Shown: positions 1-10,155 of the stretch, piece after piece
Layout of the letters: each line of letters starts with the position of its first letter
Position numbering within the stretch: the stretch's first letter is position 1
Assembly (NCBI RefSeq): GCF_016909495.1
Contig: NZ_JAFBFW010000004.1
Span: 558,001 to 622,000 of the forward strand
Origin: Pantoea coffeiphila
GTDB lineage: Bacteria; Pseudomonadota; Gammaproteobacteria; Enterobacterales; Enterobacteriaceae
Length of the DNA: 64,000 bases
Direction of reading: 5' to 3'
The notes under the pieces: generated by a model
The model's database searches: none
Told to the model about the DNA's origin: nothing
What the model saw: only the letters and a program-made list of their open reading frames with translations
Position numbers and translations under genes: made by a program

Positions 1-1356
1 AAGCACCACTTCCGCCATCGGAATTTCATAGGTCAGCGCAACCTGGTTACCGTGGTAAACCATGTTGGTCTGCACGCCGCGTTTTTCAATACACAGCGTA
101 ATCACGTTTCCGAGATACTCCTGCGGCAGCAGCATGTGACATTCCGCGATCGGCTCGCGCAGCTCTTCAATGTTATTCAGCGGCGGCAGTTTGCCCGGGC
201 TGTCAACGTAGACGATCTCATTGTCCGTGGTTTGCACTTCATACACTACGGTCGGTGCCGTGGTAATCAGTTCGAGATCGTATTCACGCTCCAGGCGCTC
301 CTGGATAATTTCCATGTGCAGCAGGCCAAGGAAGCCGCAGCGGAAACCAAAGCCCAGTGCCGTCGAGCTTTCCGGTTCGTAGAACAGAGAAGCGTCATTG
401 AGGCTCAGCTTGCCCAGCGCGTCGCGGAAGGCTTCATAGTCGTCGGAGCTGATCGGGAACAGACCGGCGTAAACCTGCGGCTTCACTTTTTTGAAGCCAG
501 GCAGCGCTTTATCCGCCGGGTTGCGTGCCAGCGTCAGGGTATCACCCACCGGCGCACCGAGAATGTCTTTGATCGCACAGACCAGCCAGCCTACTTCGCC
601 ACAGTTCAGCACATCGGTATCTTCACGTTTTGGCGTAAAAATCCCTAAACGGTCAGCGTTGTAAACCTGGCCGGTGCTCATTACCTTGATCTTGTCGCCC
701 TTGCGCATGGTGCCGTTCTTGATACGCACCAGCGACACAACGCCCAGATAGTTATCAAACCAGGAGTCGATAATCAGCGCCTGCAGCGGGCCTTCCGGAT
801 CGCCTTCCGGCGGTGGAATATCACGTACCAGACGTTCCAGTACGTCCGGCACACCAACGCCAGTTTTCGCCGAGCAGCGCACAGCGTCGGTAGCGTCGAT
901 GCCAACGATATCTTCAATCTCCTGAGCAACGCGCTCAGGATCGGCCGCAGGCAGGTCGATCTTATTAAGAACCGGCACGACTTCCAGATCCATTTCCATC
1001 GCGGTATAGCAGTTTGCCAGCGTCTGGGCTTCAACACCCTGACCGGCATCGACCACCAGCAGTGCGCCTTCACACGCCGCCAGAGAACGGGAAACTTCGT
1101 AAGAGAAGTCAACGTGTCCCGGGGTATCGATGAAGTTCAGCTGGTAGGTCTGTCCATCAGGAGCATGATAATCGAGGGTAACGCTCTGCGCTTTAATGGT
1201 AATGCCGCGCTCACGTTCTAAATCCATGGAATCCAGAACCTGTGCAGCCATTTCACGTTCGGTCAGGCCACCGCAAATCTGAATCAGACGGTCAGAGAGC
1301 GTCGATTTGCCGTGGTCAATGTGGGCGATGATCGAAAAGTTTCTTATGTGCTTCAT
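1..1356 (-). CDS. lepA: Elongation factor 4 (LepA), C-terminus cut by window edge
   Basis: Ribosome-associated translational GTPase (EF4) that acts on elongating or initiating ribosomes in the cytoplasm. The reverse strand from ATG at 1356 reads [19 protein letters not shown], with the G1 P-loop AHIDHGKS, then the switch region [12 protein letters not shown] and the G3 motif DTPGHVDF, all typical of LepA. 452 codons lie in the window; the family is about 600 residues, so roughly the last quarter is outside. In E. coli lepA also lies downstream of rseC, here with a 238-bp spacer that holds no convincing gene. Confidence 0.97.
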   Translation of the reverse strand, partial: MKHIRNFSIIAHIDHGKSTLSDRLIQICGGLTEREMAAQVLDSMDLERERGITIKAQSVTLDYHAPDGQTYQLNFIDTPGHVDFSYEVSRSLAACEGALLVVDAGQGVEAQTLANCYTAMEMDLEVVPVLNKIDLPAADPERVAQEIEDIVGIDATDAVRCSAKTGVGVPDVLERLVRDIPPPEGDPEGPLQALIIDSWFDNYLGVVSLVRIKNGTMRKGDKIKVMSTGQVYNADRLGIFTPKREDTDVLNCGEVGWLVCAIKDILGAPVGDTLTLARNPADKALPGFKKVKPQVYAGLFPISSDDYEAFRDALGKLSLNDASLFYEPESSTALGFGFRCGFLGLLHMEIIQERLEREYDLELITTAPTVVYEVQTTDNEIVYVDSPGKLPPLNNIEELREPIAECHMLLPQEYLGNVITLCIEKRGVQTNMVYHGNQVALTYEIPMAEVVL

Positions 1357-1594
1357 TATTGAGGTTTTTCTGCCTTACAAATTCTGGAACTCTCGCGATA
1401 TAAAATCAGGAGAGCGTGATATCACAGGCGAACAGAGGCCCGAAAGGCTGCATTCTACACTACATATCAAAGGGGTGGAATCATCGCGGGGTGCCAATAG
1501 TACCAGCAACGGCGTGGAAACAAAGAATTGCGCAAATATTAGGCGAGGTATCACTCTGCCCGCCAGGTACTGACGGGGGCAGAAGCGATAAGGA

Positions 1595-2059
1595 TCAGGC
1601 ATCGGTGGTGACGTGCAGTGCATCCGGCGGCAGTGCCACGCTGAGAATTACCGGCTGGTACGATGCGGAACGGCCCAGCACGCTGGAAATACCGCGGGCG
1701 ATGATAAAGCCGCCAATACCGCCCAGCAGCGCACCGCAGGCAGCGGCCAAATCGCTGTGGAACAGCATCTGGAACAGCCCGGCAAGAATAAACAATCCGA
1801 CCAGCGGCGACATATAAACCAGCAGCGCCGAACTCAGCAGGCTGGATTCAGCAATACCCAACTCAATACGCTGGCCTGGAATCAACGGCTCGGCGCTGGC
1901 AATTTTCATCACATGGGCATTTTTTGGCCCAAGCTTGTTCAGCATATGGCTGCCGCAGCCTTTACGCGCGGAACAGCTGCTGCAGGAGGTTTTAATTTCC
2001 GAATGCAGCGTAGCCACGCCGTTTTGCCACGAGACAACCGTAGCCCATTCTCTCATCAT
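1595..2059 (-). CDS. rseC: SoxR-reducing system / sigma E modulator RseC
   Basis: Inner-membrane protein of 154 residues, last gene of the rpoE-rseABC operon. It has a Cys cluster (C26, C29, C35) near the N-terminus, as in RseC/RnfC-associated proteins, and two hydrophobic segments at about 74-98 and 103-122. RseC is known to have a minor influence on sigma E and is implicated in reducing SoxR. Its start ATG overlaps the rseB stop as ATGA, so translation is probably coupled; a second ATG follows immediately and could be used instead. Confidence 0.95.
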   Translation of the reverse strand: MMREWATVVSWQNGVATLHSEIKTSCSSCSARKGCGSHMLNKLGPKNAHVMKIASAEPLIPGQRIELGIAESSLLSSALLVYMSPLVGLFILAGLFQMLFHSDLAAACGALLGGIGGFIIARGISSVLGRSASYQPVILSVALPPDALHVTTDA

Positions 2060-3009
2060 GGTGTCGTACCTAAAGTAATGCTGTCAGCAATGCGTTTGGC
2101 AGTAGCAGGTGGCAATTCACCCACTACGGTAATTTCCGCATTATTACGTACTTCAGTTTGCACCGTACGACGCCCAGTGCGCAATTGCTGAGAGGTGCTG
2201 TTTTTATCGGCGAGGGTAATATTTACCGAGAAGCTGAACAGCCCATCAGAGTAAAGTCGCGACTCAACCGGGCGGTTCAGCGATGGGATCTGACGGCGGC
2301 TCTGCGCCACTTCCTTCATTCCCGCCGGTAGCCATCCAGCTTTCCAGTTGAATGCCACCTTGTTACCCGCAGGCACCGACAGCGAAGGCGGCAAGTTCGC
2401 AGTTTCCAGCCCCTGCATCAGCTTACTGACGCCCTGATCAACAGCAAAGCTGATCACGCGATACTGCTCCAGCGTCTCACCATCGCGATCGAGCAAATCA
2501 ACACGCAGCGGCAGTTTAGTTTCACTGTCCAGCCAGACAACGTAGCCATAACGGGTACCATCGCGTGAGACGATGCGAATCACTTCACAAAGCTGATCGG
2601 CAATACGCGTGCGGCCAACGGGTACAAAGTCATAGTTGCTGGCAAGATGCTGAAAATCGGCATAAACCAGCGCAGGCAACGAATCAACGATATGATCGCC
2701 AGCCATGGTAAAAGGCTCAAGCCCCGGTTCGAAATAGCTGATTTCACTGCCACGCTGAATGATCTCTCGACGAGGCCCATCCATTTGCAGCAGCTGAGCG
2801 TAAGTTTTGTTGTCAATGACCGCATGACGATAGCGAAGGGATTCGATCCCCAGTCTGGAGACATTGATATAGGCGAGTTCATAACTGAGAGACTGGCTTG
2901 CCTGCTCCATCTGTTGTAACAGCGCCCCGGACGGAGATTGTGCCGGGGCGACAGAGGAGTACATCAGGCTGCCAGCCAGAAGGCTGACGGCACACCAAAG
3001 CTGCTTCAT
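2056..3009 (-). CDS. rseB: Periplasmic sigma E regulator RseB
   Basis: 317-residue periplasmic protein that binds the periplasmic domain of RseA and shields it from DegS until it senses mislocalised lipopolysaccharide or lipoprotein. A cleavable signal peptide (hydrophobic 7-20, ending near APAQ) is visible, followed by the two-domain MucB/RseB fold region. Length equals the family norm. The start ATG overlaps the rseA stop by one base (TAATG), and the stop overlaps rseC, so all three rse genes are tightly coupled. Confidence 0.97.
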   Translation of the reverse strand: MKQLWCAVSLLAGSLMYSSVAPAQSPSGALLQQMEQASQSLSYELAYINVSRLGIESLRYRHAVIDNKTYAQLLQMDGPRREIIQRGSEISYFEPGLEPFTMAGDHIVDSLPALVYADFQHLASNYDFVPVGRTRIADQLCEVIRIVSRDGTRYGYVVWLDSETKLPLRVDLLDRDGETLEQYRVISFAVDQGVSKLMQGLETANLPPSLSVPAGNKVAFNWKAGWLPAGMKEVAQSRRQIPSLNRPVESRLYSDGLFSFSVNITLADKNSTSQQLRTGRRTVQTEVRNNAEITVVGELPPATAKRIADSITLGTTP

Positions 3010-3659
3010 TACTGCTGTTGCATTCCTAAGGACTGATTACCGGGAACCTGAGCAGCAGCCTGCTGGTCAGGATTTTGATCGAACTGCAGCTGTTCCGCGT
3101 GCAGACGACGCTGAAGCTCATAGTCCTGCAGCAGTGCATTCACGCGACGACGCTGATCCTGCACCTGCTGATTGACTTTGCTGGTGTTGGTCGCGTTTTC
3201 AGACGGCACGCCAAGGCTAACCTGCGAAGCCTGCCCCATCATCGGCAGCGTATTAAACGCCGGAGAATCGGAGGACTGGCCTACAACGGGCTTGTTGTAC
3301 TGCTGAACGCCGACGATGACCGCCAGTGAAACGCAGGCGGCCAGGCCAACCTGAGTAATCTGAGCAGCCCAGGGACGCACTTTGCCCCAGAACGGCATTT
3401 TCTCAGCGTCTTCGGGTTTCGGCTGAGCTTCCGGGATCAATCGAGTGACAGTTTTCGCTGGCTCATCTTCGATAGCCGCGGCCACGCGGGCAGCGATATC
3501 AAAATCCAGCAGCTGTGGGACATCGCCACGCAGCGTATCGCGGATCAGATGATAGCTTTCCCAGTTTTTCTGTAGTGCTGCATCGGAATTGAGAGCCGAC
3601 ATCAGCTCGGTATCCAGTGCTTCACCATCCATTAAAGCGGAAAGTTGTTCTTTCTGCAT
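3009..3659 (-). CDS. rseA: Anti-sigma E factor RseA
   Basis: Single-pass inner-membrane anti-sigma factor of 216 residues. The N-terminal cytoplasmic domain (MQKEQLSALMDGE) binds RpoE. A transmembrane segment lies at about 100-119 and is followed by a periplasmic, Gln-rich tail that is the target of the DegS/RseP proteolytic cascade. It sits 30 bp after rpoE and directly before rseB in the autoregulated operon. Confidence 0.97.
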   Translation of the reverse strand: MQKEQLSALMDGEALDTELMSALNSDAALQKNWESYHLIRDTLRGDVPQLLDFDIAARVAAAIEDEPAKTVTRLIPEAQPKPEDAEKMPFWGKVRPWAAQITQVGLAACVSLAVIVGVQQYNKPVVGQSSDSPAFNTLPMMGQASQVSLGVPSENATNTSKVNQQVQDQRRRVNALLQDYELQRRLHAEQLQFDQNPDQQAAAQVPGNQSLGMQQQ

Positions 3660-3689
3660 GCCTCAATACCCTTCCTGTGTACGCTATTG

Positions 3690-4265
3690 CTAACGTTGGA
3701 TAAGCGGTTGAATTTTATTATCAATAGCTTCTCGTGCACGAAAAATTCGTGACCGAACCGTACCCACCGGACAATCCATGATAACCGCTATCTCTTCATA
3801 GCTCAGGCCATCAAGCTCGCGCAGCGTAATCGCCATGCGCAGGTCTTCGGGTAACGTTTCGATAGTACGAAAAACTATCTGTTTCAGTTCTTCTGACAAC
3901 ATTAAGTTCTCAGGGTTCGAAATTTCTTTCAGCGCTCCCGCACTTTCAAAGTTTTCTGCGTCGATAGCGTCCACATCGCTGGACGGCGGACGACGCCCCT
4001 GAGCCACCAGATAATTTTTAGCCGTATTGACGGCAATTCGGTAGAGCCAGGTATAGAAAGCACTATCCCCCCGGAACGATTCCAGCGCACGATAGGCCTT
4101 AATAAATGATTCCTGCACTACGTCAGGAACATCTCCTGATGGTACATAGCGGGAAACCAGACTCGCCACTTTATGCTGGTAGCGCACTACCAGTAAATTG
4201 AATGACTTCTGATCGCCCTTCTGCACGCGCTCAACGAGAATCTGATCCGTTAACTGCTCGCTCAT
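3690..4265 (-). CDS. rpoE: RNA polymerase sigma E (extracytoplasmic stress)
   Basis: ECF sigma factor of 191 residues that directs transcription of envelope-stress genes. Region 2 (PDVVQESFIKAYRALESF, core binding and -10 recognition) and region 4 (LSYEEIAVIMDCPVGTVRSR, -35 recognition helix-turn-helix) are intact. I chose the start MSEQLTDQI at 4265 because it matches the E. coli protein. The frame stays open for 27 more codons upstream, to 4346, but that extension has no family support. The gene is led by its own sigma E-type promoter. Confidence 0.98.
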   Translation of the reverse strand: MSEQLTDQILVERVQKGDQKSFNLLVVRYQHKVASLVSRYVPSGDVPDVVQESFIKAYRALESFRGDSAFYTWLYRIAVNTAKNYLVAQGRRPPSSDVDAIDAENFESAGALKEISNPENLMLSEELKQIVFRTIETLPEDLRMAITLRELDGLSYEEIAVIMDCPVGTVRSRIFRAREAIDNKIQPLIQR

Positions 4266-4350
4266 CCGAGGTAAAATCTCCCCAAATCTGTTTCCACGCG
4301 TAACCAAACTCCCAGTGATAACCCAATATTGTTTTCGAGCAAGCACGCGA

Positions 4351-4378
4351 TTTGAGTGGTTTTCATTGGAGAAGTTCC
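4351..4378 (-). promoter_or_regulatory. Sigma E-type autoregulated promoter of rpoE
   Basis: On the minus strand GGAACTT (4378-4372), a 16-base spacer and TCAAA (4355-4351) match the sigma E consensus -35/-10 elements. The element lies about 85 bp upstream of the rpoE start codon, as expected for the autoregulated rpoE promoter. Confidence 0.8.
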
Positions 4379-4718
4379 ATTACGCCATTATTTTTGTGAG
4401 GTCATCAGGACATATTTACAAATCAGTTCGCTTTTTTATGCATTCTTGCCGATTTGTGGGCCACTGCCTTTCTTTGGAACCTGAACTCATGGTTCATCAC
4501 CCTGATAACGCCCGCAGAGTAACGCATGGGGCCAGGTTTTTCACCCTCTAATCGCTTCAAAAAGCTTCGGCTCACACTATTAATAACCCTGGATTGCGTG
4601 TTAAGCCCACTGTGCGCGGCAAATTTCCACATCTCTCTCTCAGGCTCACACTTTGCATACTGGTCGATAAAAAGCCTTTTTGCCTGATTAATTTGAATGC
4701 TATGCTCAGCAAACAACC

Positions 4719-4736
4719 TGTTTAGTAAATTAAACA
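4719..4736. promoter_or_regulatory. NadR operator at nadB
   Basis: TGTTTAGTAAATTAAACA is an exact TGTTTA-N6-TAAACA palindrome, the NadR box known from enterobacterial nadB and nadA. It ends two bases before the nadB ATG, so it occupies the place where a Shine-Dalgarno sequence would be. NadR bound here would block transcription when NAD is plentiful. Confidence 0.8.
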
Positions 4737-4738
4737 CC

Positions 4739-6352
4739 ATGACGCATTCTTCCGATTACAGCTGTGATGTCTTGATTATTGGCAGCGGCGCAGCCGGCCT
4801 TTCTCTGGCGCTGCGCCTTGCGGCAAAACACCGTGTTACCGTGCTCAGCAAGGGCCCGGTCAGCGAAGGTTCTACTTTTTATGCTCAGGGCGGCATCGCG
4901 GCGGTGTTTGATGAAACTGACAGCATTGAGTCCCATATTGAGGATACACTCATCGCCGGCAGCGGCCTGTGCGAGCGTGATGCCGTTTCGTTTATCGCCA
5001 GTAACGCACGCCATTGCGTTCAGTGGCTGATTGATAACGGCGTGCTTTTCGATAAAGAAACCCCAGGAAACAGCGAGCAGCCTTATCACTTAACTCGCGA
5101 AGGCGGCCATAGCCACCGCCGCATCCTGCACAGCGCCGACGCCACCGGCAAAGCCGTTGAAACGACCCTGGTGAGCCAGGCGCTTAGCCACCCCAACATT
5201 ACGTTGATTGAACGCAGCAACGCCGTAGACCTGATCGTCTCTGACAAGGTCGGACTGCCGGGTGAACGCCGGGTAGTCGGAGCCTATATCTGGAACCGCA
5301 AACGTGAAAAGGTCGAATCCTGCCGCGCGCGTGCGGTGGTGCTGGCAACCGGCGGTGCAGCGAAAGTGTATCAATACACCACCAATCCGGATGTCGCTTC
5401 CGGTGATGGCATCGCAATGGCATGGCGTGCCGGCTGTCGGGTGGCCAATCTTGAGTTTAACCAGTTTCACCCTACCTGCCTGTTTCACCCCGATGCCCGC
5501 AACTTCCTGCTGACCGAAGCCCTGCGTGGTGAAGGCGCACTGCTTAAGCGCCCTGATGGCTCTCGTTTTATGCCGGACTTCGATCCACGTGGCGAACTGG
5601 CGCCGCGCGATATCGTCGCCCGGGCAATTGACCATGAAATGAAGCGACTGGGCGCCGACTGCATGTATCTGGACATCAGCCATCAGCCGCCGGACTTTAT
5701 CCGCGCGCATTTCCCTACCATTTACGAAAAGCTGCTGACGCTGGGTTTCGATCTCACCAGCCAGCCGATCCCTATCGTTCCGGCAGCGCACTATACCTGC
5801 GGTGGCGTGATGGTGAACCAGCAGGGACAAACCGATCTCAGCGGGCTGTACGCCATTGGCGAGGTTAGCTATACCGGCTTGCACGGCGCAAATCGCCTGG
5901 CTTCAAACTCTCTGCTTGAGTGCCTTGTTTACGGCTGGTCAGCGGCGGAAGATATCGATCGCCGCCTGGCTGACGTTGAAATAGTGGCGGCGCTTCCGGT
6001 ATGGGATGAAAGCCGCGTGGACGATTCCGATGAGCGCGTGGTGATCCAGCATAACTGGCATGAACTGCGGCTATTTATGTGGGACTACGTGGGGATTGTT
6101 CGCACGACTAAACGCCTCGAACGCGCGCTGCGGCGCATTAACACCCTGCAGCAGGAAATTGACGAGTACTACGCCAATTTCCGCATTTCTAACAACCTGC
6201 TGGAACTGCGCAATCTGGTACAGGTTGCCGAACTGATGGTGCGATGCGCCCTCGACCGCAAAGAAAGCCGCGGCCTGCACTATACGCTCGACTATCCTGA
6301 AGCGCTGGGCGAAGCCAGACCGACGGTGCTGGCTCCCCGATTAGCGGAATAA
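4739..6352 (+). CDS. nadB: L-aspartate oxidase
   Basis: FAD enzyme that oxidises L-aspartate to iminoaspartate, the first step of de novo NAD synthesis. 537 residues, normal for the family (E. coli 540). An N-terminal Rossmann FAD motif ([16 protein letters not shown]) is present, as are the conserved succinate-dehydrogenase-like segments including [12 protein letters not shown] and the catalytic-Arg region [12 protein letters not shown]. Start [11 protein letters not shown] was chosen by homology; the frame is open 14 codons upstream but that would run through the NadR box. The 3' end overlaps the convergent trmN end by 12 bp. Confidence 0.97.
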   Translation: MTHSSDYSCDVLIIGSGAAGLSLALRLAAKHRVTVLSKGPVSEGSTFYAQGGIAAVFDETDSIESHIEDTLIAGSGLCERDAVSFIASNARHCVQWLIDNGVLFDKETPGNSEQPYHLTREGGHSHRRILHSADATGKAVETTLVSQALSHPNITLIERSNAVDLIVSDKVGLPGERRVVGAYIWNRKREKVESCRARAVVLATGGAAKVYQYTTNPDVASGDGIAMAWRAGCRVANLEFNQFHPTCLFHPDARNFLLTEALRGEGALLKRPDGSRFMPDFDPRGELAPRDIVARAIDHEMKRLGADCMYLDISHQPPDFIRAHFPTIYEKLLTLGFDLTSQPIPIVPAAHYTCGGVMVNQQGQTDLSGLYAIGEVSYTGLHGANRLASNSLLECLVYGWSAAEDIDRRLADVEIVAALPVWDESRVDDSDERVVIQHNWHELRLFMWDYVGIVRTTKRLERALRRINTLQQEIDEYYANFRISNNLLELRNLVQVAELMVRCALDRKESRGLHYTLDYPEALGEARPTVLAPRLAE

Positions 6353-7078
6353 ATAGAAGTCGCGGGTCAGACTACAGTGCGCCTCAGAGTAGTGCTGATC
6401 CGGCCCGCGAATCGTCATACGATCCAGCATCTGCTCACCCGCCTGTGGCGATAGCGCCAGCATGACGCGGTTCGGTGGCCGGGTATCGTTATCTGCTACA
6501 TCGGTGCGGAACCGCAGATGCCAGCCGCGCTGTAGGGCAATCTCAACCAGCGCACTCCCGGCAGATTCCGGCAGGATCACGCAGAAAAATCCGTCTTCCG
6601 TGATGAGCTGCTCGGCGCAGCCCAGCAGTGCTTCATGCGTGAGCGCGCCGGTATAACGGGCGGAAGCGCGCTCCGGGGTCGCACAGTCCGAACCCGGTGC
6701 AAAATAGGGCGGATTGCTGACAATCAGCGAATAACGCTGTTCACAACCCGTCGTCCATTCAAGAATATCGGCCTGATGAACCCGAATTCGGTCCGGCCAC
6801 GGCGACGCGGCAACGTTTTCCTGCGCCTGCTCTGCCGCCGCCGCATCAAGCTCGACGGCGTCGACCTGTACGGATTCCGAGGTACGCTGGGCCAGCATCA
6901 GTGCAATCAGACCGCTGCCCGTACCGATATCCAGCACGCGGCGGACGTTAGCAACCGGAGCCCAGGCCCCAAGCAGTACGCCGTCGGTACCCACCTTCAT
7001 GGCACAGCGATCGTGCGCGACGAAAAATTGTTTAAAGGTAAACCCGTTGGCACGGAGAATGGCTTTCTGTTGCGACAT
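6341..7078 (-). CDS. trmN: tRNA1(Val) (adenine-37-N6)-methyltransferase TrmN (YfiC)
   Basis: SAM-dependent enzyme that methylates A37 of valine tRNA1. 245 residues; the SAM-binding motif I is [15 protein letters not shown] and the N6-adenine catalytic motif is SNPPYF. The segment [20 protein letters not shown] near the N-terminus is a YfiC hallmark. The start at 7078 (MSQQKAIL) fits homologues; 32 further in-frame codons upstream were rejected. Its 3' end overlaps nadB tail to tail. Confidence 0.95.
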   Translation of the reverse strand: MSQQKAILRANGFTFKQFFVAHDRCAMKVGTDGVLLGAWAPVANVRRVLDIGTGSGLIALMLAQRTSESVQVDAVELDAAAAEQAQENVAASPWPDRIRVHQADILEWTTGCEQRYSLIVSNPPYFAPGSDCATPERASARYTGALTHEALLGCAEQLITEDGFFCVILPESAGSALVEIALQRGWHLRFRTDVADNDTRPPNRVMLALSPQAGEQMLDRMTIRGPDQHYSEAHCSLTRDFYLFR

Positions 7079-7210
7079 TTGACTGACCTGAAAGAGAAAC
7101 GGCGCTAGCATAGGGCAAACCATGACGAAGGAAAAGTCATTAACCCGATACAAACAGATGAAGATCGCGTTCAATCTGTCTATAATCAGCGCCCCAAACT
7201 GAGGTAGACC

Positions 7211-8539
7211 ATGACTGTAACCACTTTTTCCGAACTCGAACTAGACGAAAGCCTGCTGGAAGCTCTGCAGGAAAAAGGCTTCACGCGCCCCACTGCCATT
7301 CAGGCCGCGGCGATCCCGCCAGCACTGGAGGGTCGCGACGTTCTGGGTTCGGCACCAACCGGTACAGGCAAAACTGCGGCCTACCTGCTGCCCGTCCTGC
7401 AGCATCTGCTCGACTTCCCACGTAAGAAGTCCGGCCCTCCGCGCGTTCTGATTTTGACGCCAACGCGCGAACTGGCCATGCAGGTTGCCGAGCAGGCGCG
7501 CGAACTGGCTAAACATACTCACCTGGACATCGCGACCATTACCGGCGGCGTGGCATTTATGAACCACGCGGAAGTCTTCAGCGAAAACCAGGATCTGGTG
7601 GTAGCCACCACCGGCCGTCTGCTGCAGTACATTAAAGAAGAGAACTTTGACTGCCGTGCGGTTGAAACCCTGATCCTTGATGAAGCCGACCGCATGCTGG
7701 ACATGGGCTTTGCGCAGGATATTGAGACTATCAGCGCCGAAACGCGCTGGCGTAAGCAGACGCTGCTGTTCTCCGCCACGCTGGAAGGGGAAGCCATTAA
7801 GGACTTCGCCGAGCGTATTCTGAACGAGCCGGTCGAAGTTGAAGCCGATCCGGCACGCCGCGAGCGTAAAAAAATCCAGCAGTGGTATTACCGTGCGGAT
7901 GATACGCAGCATAAAACCGCCCTGCTTATTCACCTGCTTAAACAGCCGGAAGTGACCCGTGCAGTGATCTTCGTGCGTAAGCGTGAGCGCGTTCATGAAG
8001 TCTGCGCGTGGCTGCGTGAAGCCGGGATCAATACCAGCTACCTCGAAGGGGAACTGGTGCAGGCCAAGCGTAACGAGGCCATCAAACGCGTTGTTGAAGG
8101 CCGCGTTAACGTGCTGGTCGCTACTGATATCGCCGCGCGCGGTATTGATATCGATGATGTCAGCCACGTATTCAACTTTGATATGCCGGTGACGGCGGAT
8201 ACCTACCTGCACCGCATTGGCCGTACAGGCCGTGCCGGTAAGAAAGGCATCGCTATCTCTCTGGTTGAAGCGCACGACCATCTGCTGCTGGGCAAAATCA
8301 GCCGCTATATCCAGGAACCGCTGAAGTCGCGCATCATCGAAGAACTGCGCCCGACTACCCGTCCACCAAATGAGAAGCTGAAAGGCAAACCATCGAAAAA
8401 GGTGCTGGCGAAGCGCAAAGAGAAGAAAGATAAGGCGAAAGAAGACGAGAAGCCGCGCGCTAAAGTCCGCCACCGCGACGCCAAAAATGTCGGTAAACGC
8501 CGCAAGCCAAGCGCTGCTAAAACCGACGGTGCTGAATAA
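7211..8539 (+). CDS. srmB: DEAD-box ATP-dependent RNA helicase SrmB
   Basis: Helicase that acts early in assembly of the 50S ribosomal subunit, especially in the cold. 442 residues with the Q motif near FTRPTAIQ, motif I APTGTGKT, Ia [14 protein letters not shown] (LDEADRML), III SAT and [12 protein letters not shown] in order. A strongly basic C-terminal tail of about 70 residues, rich in Lys/Arg, is typical of SrmB. ATG at 7211 follows GAGG. The gene lies divergent from trmN, as in E. coli, and ends in a clear terminator. Confidence 0.96.
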   Translation: MTVTTFSELELDESLLEALQEKGFTRPTAIQAAAIPPALEGRDVLGSAPTGTGKTAAYLLPVLQHLLDFPRKKSGPPRVLILTPTRELAMQVAEQARELAKHTHLDIATITGGVAFMNHAEVFSENQDLVVATTGRLLQYIKEENFDCRAVETLILDEADRMLDMGFAQDIETISAETRWRKQTLLFSATLEGEAIKDFAERILNEPVEVEADPARRERKKIQQWYYRADDTQHKTALLIHLLKQPEVTRAVIFVRKRERVHEVCAWLREAGINTSYLEGELVQAKRNEAIKRVVEGRVNVLVATDIAARGIDIDDVSHVFNFDMPVTADTYLHRIGRTGRAGKKGIAISLVEAHDHLLLGKISRYIQEPLKSRIIEELRPTTRPPNEKLKGKPSKKVLAKRKEKKDKAKEDEKPRAKVRHRDAKNVGKRRKPSAAKTDGAE

Positions 8540-8553
8540 TCGCACTGCATGGT

Positions 8554-8582
8554 AAAAAACCGCCTCTGAGGGGCGGTTTTTT
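8554..8582 (+). terminator. Rho-independent terminator of srmB
   Basis: AAAAAACCGCCTCT-GAGGGGCGGTTTTTT: a GC-rich stem 14 bp past the srmB stop, followed by a T run. Confidence 0.85.
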
Positions 8583-8678
8583 AATGTTGGTAATCGATGA
8601 AAACAGGCCTTTGGTGCGAAAGTTAATCTCTGTTCCAAATGTTCGTTTTCCAACTAACCTTTGCTCTTGCTGAAAATG

Positions 8679-8722
8679 AAAAAAAACGCCAGCAATCAGT
8701 AAATTAAACCGAATGCTGGCGT
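8679..8722 (-). terminator. Rho-independent terminator of grcA
   Basis: The stem ACGCCAGCA/TGCTGGCGT encloses a 19-21 base loop; on the minus strand it is followed by a run of T (plus-strand A run at 8679-8686). It lies about 45 bp downstream of the grcA stop. Confidence 0.75.
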
Positions 8723-8767
8723 GGTGCGTTTATCAACAGCTCACCAATAAAATACGGTGATTATCGC

Positions 8768-9151
8768 TTACAAACTCTCAGTAAATGTACGGGTAATCAC
8801 ATCACGCTGCTGTTCCGGCGTCAGAGAATTAAAACGCACGGCATAGCCCGATACACGAATAGTCAGCTGCGGATATTTTTCCGGATGCTTAACCGCTTCT
8901 TCCAGCGTTTCTCGGCTCAATACATTCACATTCAGATGCTGACCGCCTTCTACGCGCACCTCAGGTTTCATTTCCAGCGGAATTTCGCGATATTCGATTT
9001 GCCCCAGATCGCTGACCGGCACAACCTGATCTTCGCTGTAACCAGATTTCGCACACACGCAGCGAGCTTCCGCTTTCTCGCTGTCCAGCAGCCAGAATGA
9101 ATTCAGCAGTGCGCTATTTTTTGCTTGAGTAATTTGGATTCCGGTAATCAT
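8768..9151 (-). CDS. grcA: Autonomous glycyl radical cofactor (YfiD)
   Basis: 127-residue spare-part protein that replaces the oxygen-damaged glycyl-radical domain of pyruvate formate-lyase. The C-terminal radical loop RVSGYAVRF is intact, with the radical-bearing Gly at residue 102, as in PflB. Expression in E. coli is induced under low oxygen and acid; here the upstream FNR box supports the same control. Length and sequence are as expected. Confidence 0.97.
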   Translation of the reverse strand: MITGIQITQAKNSALLNSFWLLDSEKAEARCVCAKSGYSEDQVVPVSDLGQIEYREIPLEMKPEVRVEGGQHLNVNVLSRETLEEAVKHPEKYPQLTIRVSGYAVRFNSLTPEQQRDVITRTFTESL

Positions 9152-9246
9152 GATGTTGCCTCCCAGGCAGTGGGCGCAGATTGAAACTGCGCACGGATGA
9201 ATGGATAAACCAGTCTTCTGTATATCAGCCCGAAATGCTCTCCTCT

Positions 9247-9260
9247 TTGACCCAAATCAA
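9247..9260 (-). promoter_or_regulatory. FNR box upstream of grcA
   Basis: TTGAC-CCAA-ATCAA matches the FNR consensus TTGAT-N4-ATCAA in nine of ten positions. It sits about 96 bp upstream of the grcA start codon, and FNR activation of this gene is known in E. coli. Confidence 0.75.
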
Positions 9261-9427
9261 TTGATGAAAACCGCCAATAACGGTTAATAAAGTAACATTC
9301 TGTTTTATATCAATTTTCACCGGTTTTTTATTTCTAATATTTTTGTAAATATTCAATTATTTTTTAAGTTTAACCCCTTACTAAACCACGCTAAGCTACA
9401 CGCTCTACAGACTTAAAGGAGTTGGCG

Positions 9428-10108
9428 ATGGTCAATACCATGACCTGGCACGATGTGCTGGCTGAGGAAAAAGAAAAACCGTACTTCAGGGAAACGCTGG
9501 CTGCCGTTGCGGCTGAGCGTGCGGCCGGCAAAACGGTTTATCCGCCACAAAAAGACGTGTTTAACGCTTTTCGCCTGACGGAGCTGGGGCAGGTAAAAGT
9601 GGTCATTCTGGGCCAGGACCCTTATCACGGGCCGAATCAGGCACACGGTCTGGCCTTTTCCGTCCTGCCGGGCGTGGCAGTACCGCCTTCGCTGGTGAAT
9701 ATGTACAAAGAGCTGGTGACGGATATTCCCGGGTTTCAGCGGCCTAATCACGGCTTTCTGGAAAGCTGGGCGAATCAGGGGGTGATGCTGCTCAACTCCG
9801 TTCTGACCGTTGAAGGTGGCAAGGCGCATTCGCATGCTAAATTTGGCTGGGAAACCTTTACCGATAACGTGATTGCCGCGATCAATCAGCATCGCGAAGG
9901 CGTGGTTTTTCTGCTGTGGGGTTCCCATGCGCAGAAGAAAGGCAGCATTATCGACCGAAAGCGCCACCACGTTTTACAGGCGCCGCACCCTTCCCCGCTG
10001 TCGGCCCATCGTGGTTTCTTCGGTTCCGCGCATTTTTCTAAAACCAATCAGTGGCTGAGTGAACGGAATGAAGCGCCGATAGACTGGACGCCGCATCTTC
10101 CTGAATAA
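9428..10108 (+). CDS. ung: Uracil-DNA glycosylase
   Basis: Family 1 UDG that removes uracil from DNA to start base-excision repair. 226 residues. The water-activating motif GQDPYHG holds Asp64, and the leucine-loop motif [13 protein letters not shown] holds the catalytic His. I chose ATG 9428, which has AAAGGAG six bases upstream; a TTG two codons earlier is a poorer start. Confidence 0.98.
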   Translation: MVNTMTWHDVLAEEKEKPYFRETLAAVAAERAAGKTVYPPQKDVFNAFRLTELGQVKVVILGQDPYHGPNQAHGLAFSVLPGVAVPPSLVNMYKELVTDIPGFQRPNHGFLESWANQGVMLLNSVLTVEGGKAHSHAKFGWETFTDNVIAAINQHREGVVFLLWGSHAQKKGSIIDRKRHHVLQAPHPSPLSAHRGFFGSAHFSKTNQWLSERNEAPIDWTPHLPE

Positions 10109-10115
10109 CAGCGAT

Positions 10116-10143
10116 AAAAAAAGCACCTGACGGTGCTTTTTTT
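10116..10143. terminator. Bidirectional terminator between ung and grpE
   Basis: AAAAAAAGCACC-TGA-CGGTGCTTTTTTT gives a stem with A and T runs on either side, serving both convergent genes. Confidence 0.85.
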
Positions 10144-10155
10144 ATGATTTAACTA

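Larger units (their letters stand above)
4266..4738. other. Divergent rpoE/nadB intergenic region
   Basis: 473 bp between two divergent genes. It holds the sigma E promoter of rpoE (4351-4378) and a NadR operator at 4719-4736 just before nadB. A TATGCT at 4701-4706 could be a nadB -10 element. No ORF here has a family resemblance or a good ribosome-binding site. Confidence 0.6.

Noticed and set aside
52..648. 198-codon plus-strand frame in lepA
   Set aside because: Antisense of lepA; no family features.
1357..1594. Possible small genes between lepA and rseC
   Set aside because: Open frames on both strands overlap each other and lack family resemblance; probably just the lepA promoter region.
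4266..4346. N-terminal extension of rpoE by 27 codons
   Set aside because: Not conserved in RpoE; it lies in the untranslated leader after the sigma E promoter.
5090..5884. 264-codon open frame opposite nadB
   Set aside because: Antisense shadow of a conserved gene without independent support.
7241..8653. 470-codon open frame on the minus strand opposite srmB
   Set aside because: Mirror of the GC-rich codon use of srmB; no ribosome-binding site, no domain.
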